64,000 nt of DNA from Russula earlei (lineage: Eukaryota; Basidiomycota; Agaricomycetes; Russulales; Russulaceae): the NCBI GenBank assembly GCA_025769875.1, contig JAGFNK010000223.1, positions 16,034 through 80,033 of the forward strand, read 5' to 3'. Numbering within the stretch: the first letter of the stretch is position 1; the number at the start of each line of letters is the position of its first letter. Both the position numbers and the translations under genes were made by a program. Below the pieces are notes generated by a model. The model made no database searches, was not told the DNA's origin, and worked only from the letters and a program-made list of their open reading frames with translations. Positions 42,374 to 52,670 of the stretch are shown in pieces.

Positions 42374-45133
42374 ATGGATCTCAGTTCGCCACCACCACCA
42401 CCTCCTAACCCTAACCCCACTTTGAACCCCCCCATTCCCCCCCAGTAAAGCCTCCCGACCCAGGGAAAGCCGACTCACCGAAAGGAGACCTCCCAAAAAG
42501 TGTTGTGACCACCCTGGACAACAAGGCAGACACAGCCATTCCACCCAACCTGGGTCACTACGCCCCAGTTAGAAATGAGACCAAAGCACACACCCCTGGT
42601 ACCAGAGAAGACAGCAGTCCAAACCAAACACCAGATGGGAGTAACGATCCCATCGGCATACTCTCATACACCCATGAATACCTTAAAATCATTCAAAAAG
42701 GATTCATGGCCCCAAAAACACCGGGAGCTCTGAATGCCTCGGAGTGGGCTGAAATATGCTGTCTCCTAATGAATGCTATCGGTCGAGGCCTTCTCCAGGC
42801 ATTTGACAATCTAGGAGAAACTGAAATGGAAAAGACCATCACCAGCTCCATTGATCCAGCTCCTATGACACCAAACCACCCCACTTACTTCCATAGGATG
42901 GCAGACGCAGCTGAACTCCTGATGGCCCACCTCACTGGAAACCTCATCAACTTCCATGATGAGCACTCCAACATCCTAGAGGAGTACAGGAAGAAAGCCA
43001 CCAAAAAGGCCTTAGTGGAAGTAGAGGAAAAGTGGAGGATATGGAAGGAAGATCAGATTGAACTATGAGCAGTTGCGCATGAGGCAGAGATCAACGCATC
43101 TGCCCATAGCAAAAACACCACCTACTTCCTACAGTCCACGGAGGCTGTGGGGCTTACCATCTCTGCACCAAGCACCACTGACCAACCACAGATGACACCC
43201 AAAACAGGCAGCAAAAGGACCATCTCCAGATCCATCCCACCACCTGGTCACAACCACTCACCCCAGAGTATACCCTCTTTTGACACGACCAATACGCTCT
43301 CTCCTCTCCACACTCTGAGAGGGCATAATGCAACACGCTCCCCCCACCACCCCCCACCCAACTACCAGGCAAATGGCCCCGTCCCTGACACCAAACCCCA
43401 AAGGTAAAACCTACCCCCTTTCACTGACCACAACACAAGGCACCACCCACCTGGACGCTGACGCAATCACCAACGCTGTCATGAGAGCAATAGCTCCCTT
43501 CGCGACACGTCTTGAGGCTTTGGAAAGGCTCTCGATGCCCCTGCCCCAAAACAAGACATCAGGTGAGCCCCACCATCTTCCACTTGCTAATGCATACACC
43601 AGGCCATGGCCCCCACCCCCGCATCCAATGCCAGCTACCACCAGCCACACCCACCCCAACCCCTTAGCTGCCGACACAGACAAGCTAGAAACAAACTTTG
43701 TGCAGGTCTCCTACCAGAGGAAAACCAAAGGCACAAAGAAAGGAGCGCCTGCCACCAGAAACGCACCAGCTATGTCGATAATCACCCCAGCATCATACGC
43801 CGCGATAGCAGCAACTGTGGCAGACGACACAAACAAGGCCCCTGGACCGAAACCTAAACTCCACAGCAGGCAGACCATCACAGAAGTGACAGTCTTGCGA
43901 TCAGGTGGCCACAATGATGCCCAAGTGGAACAGTACATACGTGCTAGGGCCGTGGACACTATAGTCAGGGAGGTCTGCCTCCAAATGAGCAAAGCAGTAG
44001 CCAACCCAATCCCCCTTAAGGCTGGTAGATGGAGCATGCACCCACACAGCAAAGGTAACTTTGTTTTCTCCTTCGAAGGGAACATATCCTTTGACCATAT
44101 CATGTCGTACAAGCTGTTCCTCCTCAGGCCCTTCCAGGGTGTGGGCCAACTGTGCCCCTCCATGGGCTGGACCCGTCTTTTCGTACACGGCATCCCAGTC
44201 CAAGACAACGATGGCTTAATTTTCAGACCAACCAAACTCCTCTCAGAGGTAAGCTCCCTACCGGGACTCAAGAAAGCCCATTTCTCCATGCAACCGAGAT
44301 GGTTGAAACCAACCGAGAGAATTAATGGACCATACTCCACCCTCACCTTTGTCATCTCTGACCCGGATGGCTCAGTGGCAAGCAGGCTCCTCAAAGGCCG
44401 CTCCGCCCTCTTCGGTAAAGAAGTGAATATATGTAAATGGATTGACAAACCTGCACTAGTGCAGTGCTCCAGATGCCATGCGTTGGGACACACCAAAAAA
44501 TCAAAGGGGTGCCCTCTTGGGAAAGATGCAGTAAGATGCTACATCTGTGGCGCTGCGCACTTATCACAGGAACGTGACCAAAAGTGCCCCTGGAAACACA
44601 CAACCGCTGGCCTTTGCGACTGCATGCATTTCAAATGCCTGAACTGCCGAATGGGCGGTCACCACTGCCGAGACAGCAAATGCCCTGCCAGAGATAACTA
44701 TAGACCGAGGGCCCCATGGAAAGCAATACGCGCAAAGGACAAAGGTAAGAACAAGGAGGACAACCCCGAGATGGAAGAAGGTGAGTACTGTGAATGGGTG
44801 GAAAGCCTACCCAACAACGATTACTTGGACGACATGGACACTGCCCCAGACCAGGAGCATATCAGTATCTTTGACCCCGACCCAACGCCGGTCTTTTCCC
44901 TCCAGCCCCAACCAAACCTCTCCACCAGAGTAACTTCACCACAGACCATGCCCAAAAGGAAGACCATCCAGTTCAGCCCACCCAAAGCAGGTCCTTCACA
45001 TCACATGCCAGGACTGGTGAACCCCTCAAGGCACCCCATGACACATGGACGGGAGAACCCAAACCCAACAGTCACCAAACAAACCCTCGCGCACCAACAA
45101 GGTAGCACTGCCCAGCCTAACCCCCCCTTATGA
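42374..45133 (+). pseudogene. LINE ORF1 (gag-like, CCHC zinc knuckles), disrupted
   Basis: Proposed start ATG at 42374 (MDLSSPPPPPPNPNPT). The frame shifts in the C-rich stretch before 42505. It continues ILSYTHEYLKIIQKGFMAPK and GALNASEWAEICCLLMNAIG to a TGA at 43066-43068, then AVAHEAEINASAHSKN onward. A second shift lies in the C runs of 43340-43400. The last segment (from 43328) contains TFVISDPDGSVASRLL, CSRCHALGHTKKSKGC, CYICGAAHLSQERDQKCPW and CLNCRMGGHHCRDSKC, a cluster of zinc knuckles typical of LINE ORF1 nucleic-acid chaperones. It ends at 45131-45133, overlapping the ORF2 ATG by the ATGA arrangement. Confidence 0.82.
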
Positions 45134-48100
45134 TGGCACAACCAAAACTGCATATAGCATTGGTGAACATGCGCAAACGCAATGCTATGACACACGCTCT
45201 ACTGAACAGTGCCAACAAAACTGACCTTATCTTCATACAGGAACCCTGGTTCAACAAGATTGGCACAGCCCGGAAAGACAATGCCCGAGATGGAATCGAC
45301 GTATGGGGTGGGGTGGCCTCACCAGCCTGGGAAATCCTCTACCCAGGGCTCAATGACGGACAGAAACCTAAGGTAATGTCGTACGCATGAAAGCCGCAGC
45401 TGGACAGCAAGATAGCTCCCAGCTGCACGGCCATAACGAGACAGGACATCTGCAGACACCCATGCGTGCAAGCAATGGACATAATACTTGACAACGAAAC
45501 ATGGTGAGTAATTAATTTCTACCACGACATCAGAGATGCTACTGCCCTAGCAGCACTCACCTCAATAGAAATCAACCCCAACACCCCGACACTGGTAATA
45601 GGGGACTTCAATACCCACTCCCCAACCTGGTCACTGCCAGGAAACCCCAAGTCACCCTGGGCCAACCAAGTAGAAGACTGGGCCGCAACTAACCTCCTTA
45701 GCCTAGCCAACACACCCGGTGAGACAACACACAAAGGCCCTGCCCACGGAAGAGATTCAACATTAGACCTGGCGTGGTTCAACGCTGCAGCGGTAAGGCA
45801 CGCCACTTTCACTGGACTGAGCATAGACTGGCCTGGCTCCCTTGGCTCAGACCACGCCATGCTCCGACTCATGGGGAACCCCCTCACACCTGTCACAAAC
45901 ACCAGAACGAACTCTCCTGACCCAGGGTACTTAGTGGACACAGAGCAGAAAGAGGCATGGATCAAATCCTTCAAAGCGAACTGCGAAAACTGGACCCAAC
46001 CCCCATGCCCAACAAAAGAGGATATGGATGAGGAGGTAAACAGATATATGACTGACATTCAAAAGACAAATGAAGCTTCCTTCAAAACCAGACACCCATG
46101 GAGCTGATGCACCGCACCCTGGTGGAACATGGAATGCAAAAGGGACATGCAAACCCTCAAAGAGGCCCCAGATCGGGATGGAAAGAAGGGAGTGCAAAAA
46201 TGGCTAAAATCCACCATTCAAGAGGTGAAACGCCAATGGGCCAACAACTACATTGACACCGCCCAGTTCTGGGAAGTCGCAACTTGGAGGCATGGATGCA
46301 AAACCACACAAGTCCCCCCCTCAGGGGATCAGAAGGTTTCTCCAACTCACACGAAGAAATGGCTAAAACACTTTCACAGTGCTTTTTCATCACAGAGAGA
46401 CAAGAAGTGGAAACACATCAACCCGATGACCCAGCCCCTATTCCACAACGCACACTTCCAAGGGTCCACAAAGAACTAGTAAGTGACCTCCTACAGAAGG
46501 TTTCAGGGTGTTCCGCACCAGGTCCCTCTGGCCACTCCTGGACCATCATAAAATGGGCCTGGGAGGCGAACCCAGACAGACTCCTTTGGCTCCTCGAGAA
46601 TTGCCTCAAAGCTGGACATCACCCAAACACTTGGAAGGAGGCGCTAGTATGCATCATACCCAAACCAAACAGAGCAGACTATACGCTAGCCAAAAACTTC
46701 CAGCTGATAGCGTTACTGGAGTGCATGGGTAAGCTCCTGAAAAACATAGTGGCTAGACTCATCTACCAGGACATGGACAGACACAATCTCGTCCCCACAA
46801 CCCAGTATGGCAGGCAAAACGCATCATCAACAGTTGATGCAGGGCTTGCGCTCCTTCATGACATACAGGCCGCGCACCAAGCGGGCCTCCATTGCGGTCT
46901 CCTACTCTTCGACATCCAAGGCTTCTTCAACAACATCAACCACCAAAGACTTACCCAGGTAATTCGGAACCTAGGTTTTGCTTTGGAGATAGTGAGCTGG
47001 TGCCACTCTTTCCTGACCAACAGGAAGGTTTGACTACGATTCAACGGACGCACCTCAGACCCTTCGACCTAGATGCTGGCACACCCCAAGGATCCCCAGT
47101 CTCACCAGTACTATCCATCCTGTACACTTCCCCCATGCTGCACAAGGCGAAAGAGTGGAAACAAGCCACACTAGCCATGTACATCGATGATGGAGCTATC
47201 TTCGCCTGTGGCCAAGATTGGGCGGCAGTGGAGTCGACACTCCGGATGGGCTACACGGAATGTGCTAACTGGCTAGCTAAAGCGGGACTCAACATTGAAC
47301 CAGAAAAAACTGAGGTAACCTTCTTCAAAAAGCAGAGGGAGAAAGCGGTCCTACCCTGCCGTATACACCTACCACTCTCATCCCACAACACCTATTATCG
47401 TGTAGCAACAACTGACACAATCAGATACCTGGGTTTTTTCTTCGACACCCGCCTCTCCTGGACACAACACGTTGACTACATGTGTAACAGAGCGAGAGCT
47501 TCCCTTAGAGCTCTCCAGCTACTAGGCAACTCGGTCCAGGGACTGGAGCAAGCGAAGTGGAGACAGGTATACCTAGCAATCTGCCTCCCCACGCTAACTT
47601 ATGGCCACCAACTGTGGTACACAGGCAAACAAATCAAGCTGGTCAAGAAGTTACAAGTTGTCCAGAACAAAGCAGTCAAGGTAATTGCAGGAGTCTTCCA
47701 CACGACCCCAAGGGAGCCCCTCCACCACTTGCTGACCATCCTCCCAATGAAGATATGACTAGGCAAACTAACGAACAATGCAGCAGTGAGGCTACATCGC
47801 ACCACAAGGCACAGTCAACTTCAAAGAAGACTAGGAGGTGACTGGCACGACCAACCGAACCACAATGAGCCACTACCGACACCAAATAGCACCAAAGCAA
47901 AGACCACCCTAAGGTCATTAGCACACCGAACAACTCTGAAAAGCCCACGTATTGAAGACTTCCCCCACCTCCCACCAGGCGCCCCAGACTGGAATGGACA
48001 GGTAAAGATTGAATCAAACAACCCACAGCTCCCAGATGCCCAGCAAACACAAGACACTTTGACCAGACTTACGGAACAATGCCATACAGGAAACGCCATC

Positions 48101-49141
48101 ATCATCTTCTGCAATGGCATCAAAACTAACAGAAACAGGTCAGACCACAAGCAAATCGGCACAGCAGTGGCAGTGCTATATGAAAGAGGGATTTTGCGGG
48201 GACATAAAGAACAAGTGATCAGAACAACGGTATCAGACCAAGGCACTCATATTTGGTCCCTAGGGACTGGGCTAGAGGCCCTAGCAGACTACCTTGACAT
48301 GCAAATGATGACAACACCCACTTTTGCCCACCTTTGCCTGCCAACGCATGCAGCAACAGAACTGGCTATTAACTACAAGCCACACGATGAACAAGCAACA
48401 GCCCTACGCCACCTAAAGCGAATATGTGAGATCATCCGTACTCACCCCGAGACGAACATAAGGCTGCTCTGGTTTCCCAGGAGCAGCGCAATAACAGGCT
48501 TCTGGAAGGCCAAACAAATAGCCACGGAGACCACAAGTACAGCGCGCACTGAGCACATTACGGAACCCTTATCCCTAGATGAGCAAAAAAGAAAACATGA
48601 AAAGGACGCAATAGCAGAATGGGGAAGAAGCTGGCACAAATCGCCCCGCACCTCCCTCGCCTACCGCACAGCCCTCACCAGGCCACCTGATGGGAAACCC
48701 CACCCCACCACAACTGCACAAAGAAGGCCGAAACGAACCGACACAGGAAACCACTCCAAGCATAACAGGAACAATGTCTCAAGTCAACACAATAAGTTCC
48801 CGAGACAAATTACAGCCACTTTCTACCGACTTATCACAGGTCACGCGTTCACTGGGGAATACACCCAATGATTCTACCCAAGACACACAGCCGCACAGCT
48901 CGAGTGCCAGTGTGGGGAACCCATCCAAACAGTCGAGCACATGCTCCTGTCTTGCCCACTTTTTGACGACGCGCACTGCAGGCATCTATCTGCAAGAGGC
49001 CGCCCACAAAACCTAGCCCAACTCTTCAATCACCCTGAACAGGCAAAGAGCACGCTATGCTTCCTCAAGGAAACCAAGGCATGCCTTAAACCGAGGGAAA
49101 CCTGGGACCCAGGAGGAAGGAGAGGAATTCAGGAAACATGA
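45130..49141 (+). pseudogene. LINE ORF2 (endonuclease, reverse transcriptase, RNase H), disrupted by TGA codons
   Basis: The ORF starts MMAQPKLHIALVNMRKRNAM. The endonuclease shows TDLIFIQEPWFNKIGTA, TLVIGDFNTHSPTW, HGRDSTLDLAWFN and GSLGSDHAMLRL. The reverse transcriptase shows GCSAPGPSGHSWTII, ALVCIIPKPNRADYTLAKNF, LLLFDIQGFFNNINHQRLTQ (motif A), GTPQGSPVSPVLSILYTSPM (motif B) and AMYIDDGAIFAC (motif C; YIDD instead of YADD). The RNase H-like region starts AIIIFCNGIKTNRN, with Asn where Asp is expected. The C-terminus has CQCGEPIQTVEHMLLSCPLF. Premature TGAs are at 45388, 45505, 46105, 47031, 47756 and 48869. One frameshift lies in the C7 run near 46314-46320. The final stop is at 49139-49141. 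Confidence 0.88.
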
Positions 49142-49427
49142 GACACCCCACCTAACCACCACAACTGACCACCACACACTACGCCCTCTCGCTGCCATAC
49201 CGCACCTGCAGACAACCTCAGAAACAAATGCCTAATCACAGTACATAGCTTACAACGCCCGTGACCACCTCTGTATAATTATGTACGCGCCGTGGAATAC
49301 AAATTCGGAAAAAAAAAAAAAAAACCTTCCTTGACAACAAGGATCTAATTTTATTGCACGCTACGCGTGACATGCGTGTGTAAGTGAGATTAGCAATTCC
49401 GATTTCATGGTCATGCTCGCTTGCGTA

Positions 49428-50126
49428 CTGTACGCCACTGGGAACTCGGCGGTTCACTACCATCTCGGCGATTTCATTTTTCCCTGTATCTGCTCAAACA
49501 ACTCTATTCAAAACTTTGTAGTTATACTATTGAGTACCATTAATGTCATTCTAGCAAAGAAAAATTGCAGTCCATTGAGTGGTTCTCAAGTAATGTTTTG
49601 GCCTGAGGGTCATGCCTGCATCACACCTGCATCACACCGCTGTCATGGCAGAGGGCGGAGTTTGATTCCAGCTGGGTGATCACATCACCACAGTACGCTG
49701 ACTCAGAGGCCTCTGAGGATCTGGGTACTCTCTCAATGCCATGTGTGGCCAGCACAAGACCATACATATGAGCAGCGGCTGACGATGTAGTAGTAATAAT
49801 CACTATCCCTCCTCATCATCCCTCGCCTCATCAATAGGACCCTCACTGGCACAACCATTTGCACAGCTGCCTTCGCAACACTCTTACAGTACTGCACCAT
49901 ACAGTACTACTACACCATCATTCCAGATTCAATGTTGGGACCAGATTCCACTCAATTAGATGCTTCTCCTGTTTTCCCTAGTCCCCACCTAATCAAATTG
50001 CCATTGTACATAACATTTCATCCTGGGCGGACTTTAATTCGGCATGGGTGTTACATGTTTGTTACTTTCATGACATTTGTGACTGCCGAGATGGTAGTGA
50101 ACTGCCGAGTTCCCAGTGGCGTACAG
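49428..50126. mobile_element. 699-bp nonautonomous pogo-family element in the MULE
   Basis: The ends are CTGTACGCCACTGGGAACTC (49428) and its reverse complement (to 50126). TA duplications are at 49426-49427 and 50127-50128. About 340 bp at the left match the 5' region of the 3.2-kb pogo-like transposon. About 350 bp at the right match its 3' region, including CCCCACCTAATCAAATTGCC. The transposase gene is absent, so it is an internal-deletion relative. It sits inside the FAR1 domain exon of the MULE. Confidence 0.88.
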
Positions 50127-50731
50127 TATTGTCTGAGAATGGTAGGCACATCCACATATGATTTGATGACTATTCGGCAACGGCAACCCATCTTCTTGAT
50201 CTCAGATCTCCGTGTGCGATCAGGGTGCTTCTTTACATAACACGAAGCTCCTCCGGATAGTTGGCAGGAACAGACGAAAACTTTTTTTGTCCATCCCTGC
50301 CCATGCTTGGTGCTGGATGTAATCAATTCAATTGCATGAGCCAGTTCTTCTTGCCAGCGCCATGCGTCAAAATCGGCTGCTGTCAGCCATTCCATGGGGT
50401 ATCCGCCATGCTCCCGGTCATAATTAAAATCTCCCCTCTTTCCAGAATTGGCAATGATCTTTGAAGGGGCATGCGTGAACTTTAAATGTTGTGTCGCGCA
50501 AGGTGCGCTCAGGCCAGAAGCGGCAGATGGAGCGGATGGGGCGGATGATGTGCCGGCCAATCAGAAACAGGATAACATTTGTTTTTGATTTGGTAGGGAA
50601 AAAGGTAAGTAGTTATGCTACTCTTAACTCGCTTATATGTGTAATTTAACATGTGATTGAACCCCCGATTCTCTTGCCGACCCAATCACCTTTTATGGCA
50701 ATTCTTGATCATCCAACCCACCCCTAAAAGT

Positions 50732-52670
50732 CAAAAGCTCCTGACGGTCACTGGACCAGTTCAGACCAGTTTATAACCGGTCCAGACCATGCATTTATAA
50801 TAATGTAACATTATATTATTGCGGTGTGTGCTACATACTACAGATATGAATGCATAGTTTATTATCTATGTGCTCTGCAGTTGTGACTATGTTCCTTCCG
50901 TTGCTATATCTCTGTACGGGTACGGGATCCGTGTCCGAGGACGATCGAGTGTGTGACACGTCCTTGTCCGAGTCTGAGCCTTGCGGCATGTCGAAGGTGT
51001 TGAACGCAGGTGTGGTGTGTCGAAGCAGGGAGGGGATGAGGTGTGCTCGCAGCATGTCGAATGTGTCATCACGCCTTGTGGTGTTGCCAAGCGTCGGCCG
51101 TGTTGCTGCTGTTGCTGCTGCTGTCTATGCAGAGGTGATGGCGGCAAGAGCAAGGGCGGTGGTGAGAGAGGGTGGCAGCGCCGGAGGGTGAGGGTCGTGG
51201 GAGATGGAGGCAATGGAGAAGAGGGTGAGGGTGGTGGCGAGATGGCGGGGTCGTCTCTACAGCAGGTGGTGGTGGGACGTGTTGACGATAGTGCGCAAGT
51301 GGGTGACGAGACAAGAGGTGGTGGACAGCATGGTTCGCCTTGCGAACGCTTGCTGTAGTTGTTGAGCTAGAGAGTGTGTGATCAGTGTCCAAAAACAAGA
51401 CGTGAACGGGTCTCGGGTAATCATCTCACGGCTGCGGCGATGAGGTCTTTGCCACTGCAGGTGGTGGCAGCACGCGTGGATGAGGGTGTACGTGTGGGCG
51501 GGGATGCGATGGAAGGGGAGGTGTTGTGCGGCATGGTGCTTGCGTCGGCAGCCTCTCCTGTGACGATGGCGTGGTGGCAGGGTCTGACGTTCTTTCTGCG
51601 AGGCAGTGTTGTGACATCTGCTCTTCTGAGGTGGCGGTGTGCTCTTTGTTTTCCAGTTATTTGTGCGTTCTTTCTCGGTGGTGCAAGGCGGCATAACGGC
51701 TAGCGACGGAAGTGAGAGGGCGGCGTGGTCAGGAAGCAGAGCAGTGGCTGGGACTAGACCCAGAATGGCAGCGGATGAGGCTGAGGGCATGGTGGCGATG
51801 GCCGATTGAGCTGGGCTTGAGGCGGCGGGCGGCGCTAAGACATCAGTGGGCGAGGCTGAGGCTACGGGTGCGGCAGTGCACGTGACAAGGACTGGGGTGG
51901 CGACGGAAGACGTAGAGGCGGGTGGCAATGCTGAGGCTGAGACTGGCAGCACAGAGGCTGTCGCTGACGCGGGCGGAGAGGAGACGAGTGAGGGCACGGC
52001 GGCAGACAAGACTGGGGTGGCAACGGGAGACGTAGAGGCGGTGGCTGGCAATGCCAGTGATACGTATAGTTGAGGGTTGGATAGAGGTATAGGGCCTGAG
52101 TGCGCGAGCCACAGGGCACACGTGGGTAAGCAAATGGGAGACACCTGAGATACTGAGTGATGGTGTAAAAATTAAAACAAAGTAGCCACAGGACGAAAAT
52201 GAAATACCGCATGTGCAAATCCATTCCAGCTGAGTCAGGAATGTGGCTTGCTATGGGTAATGAGGTGGAGGCTTGTCCAGGGAGGTAGTCATGTTGGCCA
52301 TGGAGAGAGGTTTAGTGGGAAGGAGAGGGAGGAGAGGATGAGAGAGCGTGTGTGAATGAAACAAACGCACTGCGGATACTGCTGACACAGCTACACTTCG
52401 GTTGCCATCAGTCCGGCCTGGTTCGATCCGCGGTCCATTTTCGGTCCAATGGCAATGGACCAGACTTTTTTCTTTCCGCATCCTCACTTATCGGCCCACA
52501 TTTGTCACATGACCACATCTTTGTAAGCTACTATATATGGAAATGTCATAGTGAGAGATCCAAGCAGGCAAATTGTGGCGGTGGCGGTGGCGGACGTTGC
52601 AAACTGTGTGGTCAAGTTGAGTGTGTCATGTGACAAGTGACATTTTACTCCTTTCATTTGCTCTGCATTG
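50732..52670. other. Repeat-like, low-complexity DNA, no gene accepted
   Basis: Alternating CAG/GTT-type runs near 51100-51125 and Ala/Ser/Thr/Pro-rich frames on the minus strand (51257-52144). These frames are open on several strands at once and show no domain. The right part contains the promoter of the FunK1-like gene. Confidence 0.4.

Larger units (their letters stand above)
42367..49322 (+). mobile_element. Near full-length Tad1-like non-LTR retrotransposon (LINE), about 7 kb
   Basis: This is an A-tailed element (about 16 A at 49309-49324) flanked by a 14-bp target duplication, inserted antisense into the MULE gene. It has two long ORFs: ORF1 with zinc knuckles, and ORF2 with endonuclease, reverse transcriptase, RNase H and a terminal Cys/His motif. 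The organisation fits the Tad1/I-type group of fungal LINEs. It is inactive now, with seven premature TGA codons and a few frameshifts in C homopolymers. Confidence 0.9.
40343..50560 (-). pseudogene. MULE transposase (FAR1-type N-terminus, MULE core, SWIM zinc finger), interrupted
   Basis: Reading 50560 downwards gives a FAR1-like zinc domain: FDAWRWQEELAHAIELI, WTKKVFVCSCQLSGGASCYV, KKHPDRTRRSEIKKMGCRCR and IVIKSYVDVPTILRQY. After the pogo derivative comes EHDHEIGIANLTYTRMSRVA and IRSLLSRK. After the LINE come VDPWEI, an intron, then RFISLRDVSRMAQEIEDND and MEAFRCLGNGFIGIDATHNI, followed by VPVAWMLASNGTTDTISFFV and IIMTDHDAMQIAALKIAYLG with RIWLCKWHVLRAM, the MULE catalytic core. After the solo LTR come MVPYYQNRHERQQVGLDGRD and the SWIM motif CDCTDYPRIRFCKHIAAIYI. 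Joining across each insertion restores a readable frame, but TAG at about 41920 (expected Trp) and TGA codons near 40733 and 40750 also break it. Confidence 0.8.
39623..50731 (-). mobile_element. Mutator-like element (MULE), heavily nested
   Basis: The inverted ends 39623-39701 (ACTTTTAGCAGGTGGTTAG...) and 50653-50731 (reverse complement ACTTTTAGGGGTGGGTTGG...) share about 80 bp, including AAAAGGTGATTGGGTCGGCA. A minus-strand FAR1-MULE-SWIM transposase gene lies inside. Three later insertions sit within it: a solo LTR (40766-41302), a LINE (42367-49322) and a pogo-family derivative (49428-50126). Without these the element would be about 2.9 kb. I found no convincing 8-11 bp target duplication. 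Confidence 0.8.

Noticed and set aside
50732..50740. Target-site duplication for the MULE
   Set aside because: The 9-11 bp next to the two inverted ends (GTAGTTGCGT on the left, CAAAAGCTCC on the right) do not match, so none is claimed.
51257..52144. A 295-residue Ala/Ser/Thr-rich minus-strand ORF
   Set aside because: The sequence is low complexity and open in several frames on both strands, with no domain, splice pattern or start context.
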